A stretch of 64,000 nt of DNA, taken from positions 88,129,011-88,193,010 of the forward strand of contig CM068832.1 in the NCBI GenBank assembly GCA_028554795.2, written 5' to 3'. Origin of the DNA: Sinohyriopsis cumingii. Its lineage: Eukaryota; Mollusca; Bivalvia; Unionida; Unionidae. This document shows, in pieces, positions 52,406 to 64,000 of this stretch; positions within the stretch are counted from its first letter, which is position 1; each line of letters begins with the position of its first letter. A model generated the notes under the pieces. That model had not been told where the DNA came from. It saw only the letters and a program-made list of their open reading frames with translations, and ran no database searches. The position numbers and the translations under genes were made by a program.

Positions 52406-52740
52406 GGTGTGTGTGTGTGTGTGTGTGATTTGGATTTTAACGTAGCTTTAAAAAAATTTCAGTCACATAGCTACGATGTCTGCAGTGTGGCAGTTTATGG
52501 CGATCTCTAGCACTGAGGCATGATTACACATGATTACACAGGCATGTAGCATCATGTCACACCCAGATACATTATCTTGACACCAGTTCGACCAGTCCTA
52601 ACACTAACCGTAATGCTGAGCGCCTACCGAGGCAGCTATTAGTACCATTTTTATAAGTCTTTGGAATGACTCGGCCGGGGTTCGAACCCACAACCTCCCT
52701 CATCCGAGGCGGACGCACTAACCACTAGGCTACGGGAGCA
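52406..52740 (-). mobile_element. tRNA-derived SINE, copy 5 (inverted relative to copy 4)
   Basis: Minus strand. The head ends at about 52740 and the tail becomes a GT run at 52406-52427. There is a small internal duplication, catgattaca repeated, near 52527-52550. It lies about 80 bases from copy 4 in the opposite direction. Confidence 0.92.
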
Positions 52741-55150
52741 TTCAGATATAAAGGGAATAATATATATTGGATAATTGGGGGATATACAAAAATGGCATAT
52801 TGTTCAGAAAGTAATGTAGTCATGCATGTATTTATGGATGTATGTATGTATATGGTTTAGGGCCCGTCAGCACAATATTGGATACATTGTGCCAATTTAA
52901 AAGTAAATAATAAAGAAATAACAAAGAATTGCAACAAAAAAACCTCTCCAAAAACATGTCAACAAGATAAAAGATAAAATGTAGTGTTACAGCTTTGTAA
53001 AGGTTAAACAAATCATTACATTACAGGAACAAAATTTCTTATATAAACTTCATGCCCCCTATCTATGATTTTCTCTGGCGGTACATCACCCTAAAGATTC
53101 TTCATCTTAGTTCACATAAGAAGCATTTGCCTTGCAGTTTGGAAGTTGATGCACTTGACGAAAATTTATTACAATGTCAGTAGATAGGAAGGGATTGCAC
53201 TCTGGTCCAGGTTCACCAATTAGGAACCAATGCCCATGTCATTTGATCACATTCTTTCATAAAAATTTAGCACATACCTTTATCAAAGTTCTTATATGGT
53301 GTGAACTGTATATGGTAGGGTATACATCAACATATACAAGGCATTCTATAAAACTGGAAGTAGCAGATACAGATTTTAAAGTAACATGAGGGATTTGGTC
53401 GTCCCCCAACAGGGGTACAGGGTAACTGGTTGCTCTGACAGATTTAGGTGGGTAAATTACTCGGCTAATGGTGCTTGGATAATCTCCAACATTACCATAG
53501 GGCAACATTTAGCAGGTACTCATCCACTTATCCAACTTCGGAAACAATAAAATTCGAGTAACTGATGCCCGCCCCCACTCTCAAAACACATACACTTTTT
53601 CAAAGGCCATCACGGAAAGAGTTCTATCAAGGATTGCTTGTTTCAAATTAGATTATGTAAAGCTAAATTATGAATAACATGCACTGTAAGCTGGTCGTTT
53701 AAACCTTATTCATACAATGCTCAATATCACAACTGACATAAAGCTACTATTGGGTCAAAACAAAAATAGGTGGCAATAACTTCTATAAAATAATGAATGA
53801 CGAGTTAACATAGTGACAATATATTTCTTTACAAGTCTGGTTGGTATCAAGCTGTATACCAAGTTGGATTGTGATCCAAAGATGATAAGGAAAAGAGTTA
53901 CTGTTGAGAAACAAATGTGGGTGGGTCAGACAGTCAGTGGCTACCACTTCGCCAAATAATAATAGAGAGAACTGTCAATCAAACGCAGACCAAGTCTCAT
54001 CAGTATCAAACTGCATACCTTCCTAATCTAAATGAAACCCAATCATGATAACAGAAGATCTTGTGAAAGTGGGTGGGTTAGACAATCAGGGACACGAGAG
54101 TTATCTTCAGTTTCTAAAATATACACCTATGTGATATAAAAAAATTTGCAAAATATCTTTGATTTTATGAACTGATGACATCTTGACCACAAATCATCCA
54201 TCAATATCAACACAGGTATTAAAGGTTGATTTAATTGACTAGAACACAGTGTGCTAATAAAAACCTATGCGGTCATGAGCTAAATAAAAAACTATGCCAG
54301 TAAAATGTTAAATGTGAGTCATAGTGACCATCTTTTGTTGTAACGGTGTTGAACTGAGATAAATGAAGTAATCCAGTTCGATGATTCTACCATGCACAGA
54401 ACATTTGGAAATAAATTTAAAACAATATAACGAAAGTCAGTGAAGCATGATATGTGGGTCACAGTTTAATAATTTTATGATAAGAGTATAGCACTGATCA
54501 AGGCGCAACACCTGACCAAGATTCATAATTCTTGGCATAACAATATATTCATTGGGTGCAAAAGAATCCTCATCGGAATGCAAAGACTTCACCAATAATG
54601 TGATACGAAACCCACTCCAAACTACTGAATATAATATTGGAAGAAAGAATGGTTGAAATGCAGTGAGTTTGTACATATTTATATGCCTTTATGAGTGCAG
54701 ATGCTGACATCAATTGTAGTACTATAAATAGCTCCTTTTTTAATGAAACTGAATTTTTGTAGACTTTGGTTTTTAAAAATATTTTTGAAATCTCCCTATT
54801 AATTTGTTTAAAACATTATACTATTTTTAATATTCTTCAAAATGTCTCTTTTTGCAGATCATAATGTCTTTTGGTCAGAAATATCAGCCATCATTTCAAC
54901 CATATTTACCCATACAAATGTTGCACACATCCAAATGTCACATCAGTGGATTTCACTTTTTGCCTGATATTCATTTGTTCCTTTTGCTAATCAATAAATT
55001 CGGTGCTGGTTAATGTCAACATAACGTGATTTGACACACTGTACATTTATCCAACTAATCAGTTTGCATATAGGTTACTTTTATCCAATTGTCAAGTTTT
55101 AAAACATGTGTTTAGTAACGAAGAAATATGAATTCATTCTACTTAACACA
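52741..55150. other. Intergenic DNA with degenerate dispersed repeats
   Basis: Two related modules occur near 53836-53942 and 53990-54096. Each ends in a string like gtgggtgggt(c/t)agaca(g/a)tcag after a worn atcaa(a/g)ctg(t/c)atacc part. They resemble the older mollusc repeat with GACAGACGG-type ends. A further stretch near 54500-54535 has cacctgaccaagattcat. No gene is recognisable. Confidence 0.5.
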
Positions 55151-55170
55151 ATTTGATAATGCCCACCCAG

Positions 55171-55555
55171 CTGCAAAAATTGCATGAACATAACTGCAAT
55201 ACAAATCCATCTGCCAAATATTGCATGCCCAGGATTGTATTACACCTTACATCTGCAAAGTTGCATGCCCAGAATTGTATTACACCTTACATTTGCAAAA
55301 GTTATGCTCAGAATTGCATTACACCATCCATCTACACAACTGCAAGAATATAACTGCATTACACCATTCATCTGCAACATTGCATGCCCACAACTGCATT
55401 ATACCATACATTTGCAAAATTGCATGCCCAGAACTGCATTACTCCATACATCTGTAATATTGCATGCCAAGAAATGCGTTACACCATACATGAGCAAAAT
55501 TTCAATCCCAGAAATTCATTACACCATACATCTGCAAAATTGCATGACCATAAAC
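55171..55555. repeat. 40-bp minisatellite, about 9-10 units
   Basis: The unit is of the form ttgcatgcccagaactgcat then tacaccatacatctgcaaaa (40 bases) and repeats with point changes. Because 40 is one more than a multiple of three, each strand reads the same peptide pattern in successive frames. Overlapping frames of 66-135 codons here are therefore artefacts. Confidence 0.95.
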
Positions 55556-55605
55556 TTTGATCAAAGTATATGGTCAAAAATAAACTTTTAAGGTAGTAAC
55601 CCTTG

Positions 55606-55952
55606 TTTCAGTCATGGTTGGACTGTACCGGTAGCCTAAGTGGTTGGTGTGTCCGCCTCGGATGCGGGAGGTCGCAGGTTCGAGCCCCAGCCGAGTCATA
55701 TCAAAGACATAAAAATGGTACTAGCAGCTTCCTTGCTTGTCACTTAGCATTAAGAGGTTAGCGTTAGGGCTAGTCAATTTGGTGTTAGGATAATGTGACT
55801 GGGTGTGACACGATGCTATATGTCTGCGTCACGATACCCCAGTGCTAGACATCATTATAAACTGTTACACCGCAGACATTATAGCGATACGACTGAATAT
55901 GTTTTAAAGCTGCGTTAAAACTCCTAATCACACACATTCTTTCCGTCATGGT
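55606..55952 (+). mobile_element. tRNA-derived SINE, copy 6
   Basis: The body is 55619-55939, with the B-box at ggttcgagccccag and the core gactgggtgtgacacgatgc. The flanks tttcagtcatggt (55606-55618) and tttccgtcatggt (55940-55952) match at 12 of 13 bases, a slightly worn target duplication. The element is more diverged than copy 4. Confidence 0.93.
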
Positions 55953-58300
55953 GACCTTCTCCTTTGATCTTTTTGACGCTAAAATAATATGGGTTTGCTA
56001 TGTACAATTAAAGATATTATTCAAAAACTATCAATCGTTGTTCGATCATTGATTTTGACCCTTCTCTTTCTTTTTACCCTAAAATTGACAGGCTACTTCC
56101 TTACCCCAATCGCTTGCCATCCACACAATGTGGTCCATGTATGTGATGTATAAGTACTTTATATGTGCTAAAACCAGTTTTCTTCTGTCTGCCACAATGA
56201 ACTTGATATTGGACCTTTTGCATAATTTTGACCCCAGAATCAATATACTTTCCTAATAACCCAAATGCAAGCTATTACTAAGCTTCAGATGGTGAAGACC
56301 GAGTTATTCTACAGAAACAATGATTGTAAGAGATGTCCAGATACAGAGACAGAAGGATGTACATTATACTATGCTAAACGGCATGGCAAGCATATAAACA
56401 AAATAATAGACTCATTTAACAGAACTTATTTATTTCTTTGACTCTTTCTATCGGAAGATATGAATACATCTTTATTTATTACTGTTTGTTCAGAAGATGG
56501 TTATAGAACCAAAATGATTGCTAGATGGGTCACCAGATTAAGATATATTATAATAAGCATTCCCAATCTAGTGAAATCTGCCTTACAGACCTGAAGTATT
56601 TGAATTTAATGCAAATGTTGATATCTTGCAACACAGGGTTTTCTTGTTCACATTGAATTGGACTTGTGTACCTTTTAGTTCTACACGCTGACGCCCTGTA
56701 CTAGGGTTGACGCTTGCTTATTAATAAAGCATTCCCTGCAAACCTTTCTAGATTTGATGCTGAGCTAATTTATGGTCTGATTGAGTTGACCTTTAACTAA
56801 CCCTGTTATACATACGAAAATGAACAAAACCTACTTTACAGAACCATATAATAGCCATATATCCACTCTCCACACACTCTATTTCAACATTTAACGTGTA
56901 TTAGAACTTCTAAAAATGCTATATTAAGTGGTAAGTTATTTGAAAAATATATCCGTATAAGCTCATTAATTCCCAATTAAATTGTAACTACATAACTCTA
57001 TTTTAAGCATTTTACCCCTAGTAAGAGCTACAAATTTCACAACAAATGGTCACCAAACTAAATATTTGGCTATATGGGGCACCGACAAGCACACAATGCT
57101 GCCAATAAAATGGTTTCTTGTTTCAAATGCATGTCAGCCTGAATTTTAGCCTAACCCGCATCGACAGAGTGGCTAGAGATAACACGTTAATTATCAGGAA
57201 TCACTGCTACTAAAATTAACAGTAAAAAGACGTATCCCTCTATTGTAGACATATGATTATTAAATTTACCACGAGAATTTAGATAATCGTATAAAAATGT
57301 GTATTCTCGTCTAAGACATATATAGATATATCATCATCTTAAATAATTACATTTAGCACTGTAATAGACAGATAATGCAACACAGGACAACATACAGACG
57401 AAGAACCATACCATTAATTAAATTGCCTTTTTCAGTTACATATTATTACCTAATATAAACACATTAGTATCTAAAGTTGAAGGGAAAAACAAATCGAGGT
57501 TGAATGATACATGTTCCCTCTTAGTCAAAATGTATACAGAAGTCATTCTTAAACAATGTACAGCCCGCAGCCATGTAGACAGTCCTTTTGAAAATATGCG
57601 TATTAATGAACGTGCTTAATTAGTGATAAGTTACTATTGCAGGCGAACTCATGCATTTTATCTGTTTTAGTCACTAGCCAGAAAGGTGGTATGCCCTGGT
57701 ATATAATGTATACACTTTTACAAAGTATTTTCTACTTTAACTGTTATATAAACACAAGGCACAAGTGGACCTGATATCACTCACCTGGCAATAGGTAATC
57801 TAACCTCTGACCATGTCACAATATTTTCATATGTTTTGTTTTAAGAATATTACCCAAGGTAAACTATACCTAAACTTCACTGGCGTATCATGTCAATTTT
57901 ACTTATTTAACAACATTCTGAAGAAAATACATTCTTTCCAAACCTATGTCCATACTTTATGTGCAGAGTCTCATTTTCATATTTTTCCTTATCCAACAGC
58001 TCGATGATTTAAACCAGGCGTGTGAAAACTGAGGCCTGCAAATTGTTCGGCCATGACCATGATGCCAATCATTTTGAAAATATGCATTTTAATTAGTATG
58101 CATAATAACAGATAATGAGTTGTTTGACCTTAATAATTGTATTTGTTTTTGGCGCCCATGCTCTTGACCAAGTTTTATCTGAATTAGATTAGACAACATC
58201 AAGAGAGGTAACAAGCACAGCCAAGCTGATGCAAGAGCATTGTAAGAATACATGTGTAAGCGTTAGTGTTACGCTACCCACGGTCTACTTGGTAGAAACC
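55953..58300. other. Intergenic DNA with worn dispersed repeats
   Basis: Strings such as gtgaccttctcctttgatc, ttttgaccccagaatcaata and agatacagagacagaagg (about 55948-56355) look like relics of a widespread mollusc repeat. A 64-codon frame at 57813-58007 is not recognisable. Confidence 0.45.
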
Positions 58301-58313
58301 TTACACAAAGTCC

Positions 58314-58330
58314 CCTCTTGTTGCAAGAGG
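58314..58330. repeat. Short perfect hairpin
   Basis: CCTCTTG-TTG-CAAGAGG is a 7-base stem with a 3-base loop. No gene end or regulatory context is visible. Confidence 0.5.
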
Positions 58331-60665
58331 TGTGGGTTGGCGGACTGTACCTTCTTTCAAGGTGTCCGCTTAATTTGGTTTTCGTTATCTAGAAGTTGAC
58401 CGCCCTCGATATTCTTGCCCAGTTCGAGTAAATATAAATATGTGGTGAAACTTATAGGTGGAATATATAGAGATCTGAGCAGATATATAGAACAAACCAA
58501 CACGAGCCACCGTACATATAAACAAATAGTTTAATAAATTACATAAAACAACTGTGCGAATTCATTACATCAGGAATAAACTCGGCTGTTAGATATAAAA
58601 CTTTCACCGAATTACAAAAAAACAAAAGACAAATATATTTAAATAAAGTAACCGATATGTTCTACTGATAGTCTTAGTTCATCATAGGATCGAGTGAACA
58701 ATCGAAGTCAATGCCTTGTACGATTGCATAACCTGTTTCTCCGGTTCACTCTACTTCCACTGTAGGTGTTCCTTCGACTTTTGTCGGTCTTGCCTCTTTC
58801 GGTCCTCACTCTGTACGTAGCACATAGATTCACAGATACGTTACAGGATAAGACTCAGAATACATCTCAGAATTCGTCTAAGAATTATGACGTCGTACCA
58901 TACGTCGCATGAGTTATTCTCTCCCTTTTAAAAAATATAAATAGAGACAACCTAAATTTTCTGTTGTTTATGATAACAGGGGCTTTTGCATTATTCCCCA
59001 TCGTTCTCAGATCTTACTATCGGTGCTAAACAGATGCTAAGGCTATCAGTCGGCTCCACATGTCCTATAATGGCCCTAGTTAGTTTAATGGCTAATTCAT
59101 CAGACATTAACATCACACCTTAACACCACACGAGGCATAACGGTTCCAAGGCAGTCTCAATGTACACAAGTGAATGAATGGAATACATTAGATGGCTTCC
59201 ACGTCTTGTACGGCAAATACACATTCATCCTTAATCATACAAAAAATCTTCTAAATTCGGTGAATTCACACGGGTTCTAGTAACTCATATTAACTAATGT
59301 AATGCATGAAATTCTTAGGACCTAATTACTATGCAAACAATTGGTCAAACTTATCTTCAGAATATTATTGTACGACTTCCTTTGCATAAACTCAACACAG
59401 CTATACTTCAAAAAGCAAATTGATATACGAATGTTGAAATTAAATTCATGCAAATATAAGTAAATAAATTCAGCAAAGCATTATATATGGCATCAACAAA
59501 TTACATGGAATTGTCACAAATGTCTTTGAGCTTTCAGCGTTCCTCGCTTCTACCGCCAAATTTGTTCGTCGGTTTTTCTTGACAACAGTTTTACGAGAGA
59601 ATTTCTTCCAAATTCTCCGGGTGTCTTATTAACTTGTTTCCTCTTGCAGCAAAGCTTAGACTGATTCAAATTTTCGATGTGGCGATATTAAAACTAGGAC
59701 ATTTAGTGTGGGAAACACGCCCTTTATGTAGTGTAACTAATCAGGAATAAATATGTTTGCCGCCTTTTTACAGAGGCGCCAAATCTGGGGTCAATTTGAC
59801 CTTCTACGTTTTGACTACTGGTCACTGGAAATTCTCAATTTGTGACAGTTTTAACATGAAATCCAAGTTTACCGTGTCAATAATAGTCTATCTGTCTGCT
59901 GTATAAACAAATGCCTAACTAAGAATGAAATTCTCCTCTCGAAAAGACATTGCAGATCATTACAGTGTGGCGACTTGATACGCGCCTGTCCCCACAAGTC
60001 TAATGAGTTGTTCTCTGGTCTCAACTAATGTGTTCTTCATGAATCGCCAGAATGTTGCCCTTTCACAACATGCAAATCTCACTTATAACAGATCTTATAT
60101 AAGAATATGATGATACAGTATAGAGTTATTTACCAAGTCAGAGCTAAATCTGATCGAATGTTTTTCTCCAGAGTTATAAGATCAGCCAACTGGATACAAT
60201 ATTTGCATATAAATATGCACTGATTTTACTCTTTGACCATACTCATCCAACATCTTGATTATTTAAGACTAATGAAGAAGTCTGATCAAAACCTAATTAG
60301 AAATATAGCTACTAGAGTTGTGGATATCTCTAAAAAATCATATGCAAGATCACATCATTAATATATGTAGATATTAGTCTGAATCATATTCAACTGATAT
60401 CTTAATGATCTTAGCCTAATTACCAAGTTTCATGAAAATCCCAACAAAACTAAAACTGCAAGAGCGGTACATTGACAATTATATACAAAATCAACTCCTT
60501 AATATCCATAAATCTTGCTAATAATAGCAAGAGTCCCTCAAAGGGAATGATGATATATTGGTAAAATAGAATTTCGGACCATTTCGTCTTTTCAACTGCT
60601 AAGTGTTAAAACTATCTATTATACTCCTCAATAATAAGGATATTTATGGTTGTCATGCACATATT
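58331..60665. other. Intergenic DNA, unrecognised
   Basis: A TATA-like string (tataaatag) occurs near 58937 in a T/A-rich stretch with no gene after it. Near 60422-60440, accaagtttcatgaaaatcc resembles worn dispersed repeats. A run of ATs and short motifs is otherwise featureless. Confidence 0.45.
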
Positions 60666-60970
60666 GAGTGTGTTTGAATGATTTGGATTTTTAACGTAGC
60701 TTTAACAATTTTTCAATCATATCGCTAATTTCTGCAGTATGACACTTATACTGATGTCTATTACTAGGGCATCATGTCGCAAACATATAGTATCATATTC
60801 CAACCAGTCACATTATGCTGACACCAGGCTGACCAGTTCTAACACTGACTTCTTAATGTACCAAGAGAGGCAGCTGCTAGCACCATTTTTATAAGTTTGA
60901 ATCTGCAGGGGTTTGAACCCCGGACCTCCCTCATTTGAGGTTGACGCTCTAACCGCTTTGGCCACCAAAG
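60666..60970 (-). mobile_element. tRNA-derived SINE, copy 7 (old)
   Basis: Minus strand. The head is recognisable (ggtggccaaagcggttagagcg and the B-box ggggttcaaacccc), as are the core and the tail (gctacgttaaaaatccaaatc). It is diverged, with several small deletions. An acatattg string lies outside each end (about 60657 and 60980), but nine bases off the head, so I do not claim it as a target duplication. Confidence 0.9.
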
Positions 60971-61520
60971 TTGTCGATAAACATATTGGTGTCGTTTGGC
61001 ACCATTTTTATTTATGACAAAATTGATAGTATTTAAAGACTATTGGAGAACACCGCATGTCATGATGATCACCCATTTAGAGGAAGCAGTGACAACACAA
61101 TTATGAAGGCAGTTGTCATGGCAGCCATAATGGATATATAACCGGCACCATTTTCTTCTAGGACCAACTAGGTGTCATATAAAATCTATTGGTAAGACCT
61201 CATGTTGATATTGTCATCCATTTGGAGAGGAGTAGAGATAACTATATTTTCAAGATATGACTTTCCATTCAAGAGGCGTATCAATAATAAGATTTTCAAG
61301 AATGTTACTGTGGCAGTCATATTGGACGTCAGATCCTCACTATTTTCATTTAAGACTAACTGGACATCATAAGAAGGCTTCTGGTGAAGCCTAATATCAA
61401 TACGACTTTCCTATTAAGTAGAGTTATGACAAGATTTAAAAGAAGGCTACCATATGGGCTATATCTGATGTCAGATCTGCACCATATTCATTTAGGACCT
61501 GCTACCTGAATGACCGGATT
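60971..61520. repeat. Degenerate tandem repeat of about 150 bp
   Basis: About four worn units contain versions of ggcagccataatggatat, gcaccattttcttctaggacc, aagacctcatgttgatat and catccatttggagaggagt, near 60980, 61111, 61304 and 61446. Within the second unit a piece of about 46 bases, ending ttttcaag, is duplicated. Confidence 0.7.
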
Positions 61521-63332
61521 AACTATGATGTCCAAGCCAGTAAGGCATAACTCAAGAAACCGTGATCGAATGCAGGGACGAACTTCCAAAGAAGACATGG
61601 GCTACAAATCGGTTCAATTCTAACAGAAAATTTTATAATGCAGCTGTATGCTCTATGACTTCTCAGTATTAAGCATTATTTCAATCAATGATATTTCTCA
61701 TAAATGTTTAGCTAATAATCTATTTACACAGGTTATATTAAGTGTATTGTAACATAATGAAAGTATAACTTGTAAAATATTGAAATTATACCTGCTTATA
61801 TGGGAAGTTTGTACACAAGTACTCACTATTAATTTAGCAATAAAATGAAGAAGTTAGAGAACATTATTTAAACAAATGTCTCACCTCATTGATATTTGTC
61901 CAACCATCAAATACAAGAACAGTTCGTCAAGAACTCTGGATCACTATGGTGCTTTCTGCACAAATTTATTCCAGTAGATAGCATACATTGTGAAAACAGT
62001 TGCTTAAAGGTTTTATTCCAGTCTTTATCAAAAGCACATGATTTGCCCAATACTGAAATGCCTAGCTTTATGCCAGGATTTGTTCTGTTAAAGTTGATCT
62101 AATTCAGTTAGTGATCTTTTTAGATAAGCTTCGTAATTTGTTGTTATTGATGGTGGACGTGGCCATATTTGATGGCGTATTACCATCATTTGTACAAATG
62201 TAAAAACCCCATCATGCCAGGATAACATTTGTAATTTTTTGGGGCAATCCAGTGAATACTGTAAGTTTCATTACTAAAATTTTCATATGCTGCATTTCGC
62301 TGCAAGTCAAAAGAGAAATATTTGGTGTAAACATAATATAAGCAAATTGATTTTTTTTAATACAGGAATCGACATATGATGATTATAATATAACCATAGT
62401 TTCATGGTAATCCATCTAAATGTGTGAGACTAGGTGCATCCAGAAGATTGTGACATAAGGATGGATGGATGAACAGAAGGATGGTAAGTCATTATTAAAA
62501 ATATTATTATTCGCTTTTCTTCCTGAATGTATGTTTGTATTAGCATAGGATATTCTTATATATCCCTGTCTCTGGAGAGATGGTGGGAGGTACACTAAAT
62601 AATACCAACACACCTCCTTCATGTACTGAAAATGCTCCACCCACTAATTGGCACAATTATGTTTTTTAATTAGTTTGAACAAGTGGTTTCTAGAGCAACG
62701 TGTTTTGGGTGCATTTGATGCAGTCTTTAAAACAGGAATTATGGCGACATCAAATATACCAACATACGATACATGGAAGCAATATGTTGGTACTTACTAT
62801 AACCATCAAATTATATAATGGCAGAAATGGGTATGCGCAGTTCGTTAGGAGTTATCAGCAGAACAAACAACATAACCTCTGATCTGAAGGTGCACTATGC
62901 TACAGCTGACCAGGATCTTTGTTTTTTGCAGTTAGTCTTTAATTATAAGCAAGTAAGTGTTAATTTCAAACAGCAATCACAAAGTTCTTCCTGCTCTCCA
63001 ATATTCACCCCTGTAGCCACACAAAACACACACACTAGCAGACTTCATGAGTACCTTTACGTTCACAAATTATTGTATTTTTGCTTTGATAATTTGCATT
63101 AATCGGTTGTTCTGCAATATCATGGTAATATGCTGCAAGGAGCAGTGGATCCCGCTAAAGTAGTCATGAATTTTGTTTCGAAAGATTAATATGTGTAAGA
63201 AAGCAAGAACAATGAATGCTAAGCATGTAAGTAATTTTTGCTCAATAAACAATGGCTGTAACCCTCGTGAATGCATATTGTAATTCTATGCAGACTTGGT
63301 CATTCTAGCTGGCGTATAGTTGTTGAAATAAT
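61521..63332. other. Intergenic DNA with nothing recognisable
   Basis: There are open frames of 60-94 codons on both strands (61896-62102, 62416-62640, 62700-62882, 62818-63102). I recognise none of them. A gatggatggatgaacagaagg stretch near 62461 resembles the worn dispersed-repeat ends seen elsewhere. Confidence 0.45.
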
Positions 63333-63630
63333 TAGTTACACATCAACGACGAATGAATTCGATCAACGGACCATGGCTAGAGAAGATGGGACTAGATGTT
63401 CTCGCTCCAGAGTCATCTTAGCGAGCAAAGGTTAGTTCAAACGCATAGTTCTGCATCAGCGATAAAATAAGTGGACCAATACATGTTGGTTACATTATAT
63501 GGAGTAGATATTCCGGTTCCAGAATCGTCTTAGTGAGCAAAGTGTCGCAGATGCACATAGTTCCACATCAGCGATGAAAGAAGTGGATCAATGACCCTTG
63601 GCTAGTTGGGACGGATATTCTGGCCTCGTG
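63333..63630. repeat. 113-bp direct repeat, about 2.6 units
   Basis: Units start at 63333, 63447 and 63559 with agtt(a/c/t)cacatca(a/g)cgac-like strings. They include gt(g/c)gatcaatg... and tccagagtcatcttagcgagcaaag versions. The third unit stops after about 72 bases. Divergence between units is moderate. Confidence 0.85.
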
Positions 63631-64000
63631 TGAAGATAAGAATGAAAGAAAACTAAATGTTGCTTAAACCCAGCTGTGTTGATAGAATATGTTTATACTG
63701 TAACGTGATGGGTTCAGAAATAAATCCATTAAAAAAATTCTGCTATTTACATGTTTATTCACAATATGCACTATGTACACTACTTTAGCCTTGTGCTGCA
63801 TTACACAAGAAAACCAATACTTTCCTGTAGAATTACAATGTAACAATCCGTTAGAACAGAGAGAGGGGAAATCTAATTAATCCTTTCACACTGAGAGCTA
63901 CAAAACCTCTCTTCTCTCAAGTATGTGAATCTTATTAACACCACTCTCCCAGATCATATTTCATTCTAATTAAAACCGGATATGTGACACACGAAAGCAA
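63631..64000. other. Intergenic DNA to the window end
   Basis: AT-rich, with nothing recognisable. A 60-codon minus-strand frame at 63664-63846 has no family features. Confidence 0.45.

Noticed and set aside
58925..58950. TATA box (tataaatag) as a promoter
   Set aside because: No gene or element start follows, and the area is AT-rich enough for chance occurrence.

Overview
This window looks like non-coding, repeat-dominated, AT-rich DNA from an animal nuclear genome, most likely a mollusc and possibly a bivalve. The main evidence is seven copies of one tRNA-derived SINE and one copy of a second SINE family. They resemble mollusc and bivalve SINEs I know from memory; no database was searched. 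There is no prokaryotic gene organisation, and I see no intact protein-coding gene that I can support.

Layout. (1) Positions 1-38415 are a head-to-tail array of a unit of about 2.436 kb: 15 complete copies plus one truncated copy. The array continues past the left edge of the window. Copies fall into two main sequence types (A and B) with chimeras and near-identical neighbouring copies, which is typical of unequal exchange and gene conversion. Each complete unit carries a DR1-type hexamer repeat, a short palindrome and an exon-like stretch, but no long open frame. (2) At 38416-38432 a 17-base piece from elsewhere in the unit forms a scar at the array edge. Plain single-copy DNA follows to about 40150. 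(3) Positions 40151-42960 hold a fold-back AT/GA microsatellite cluster and a decayed satellite of about 96 bp. Two SINEs sit in that satellite at the same phase. (4) Positions 42960-48865 are mostly featureless. They contain microsatellites, a 1.07-kb tetranucleotide block with higher-order structure (45171-46240), a minus-strand SINE with a clean 11-base target duplication, and a second, Leu/Ser-tRNA-like SINE. (5) Positions 48866-50336 hold a broken gene for a double-jelly-roll capsid-like protein of the sort found in virus-derived or Polinton-like elements, with four frame changes and four internal stops. (6) Positions 50337-64000 are old intergenic DNA with four more SINE copies, a 40-bp minisatellite, degenerate repeats of about 150 bp and 113 bp, and scattered relics of older dispersed repeats.

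There is no gene network to describe. What this window shows is repeat dynamics: a long-unit macrosatellite with active homogenisation, a satellite that seems to have carried a SINE along in its own duplications, and a fossil capsid-like gene. The most interesting targets are the 2.4-kb array and its right edge, the SINE-bearing satellite and the capsid-like pseudogene.
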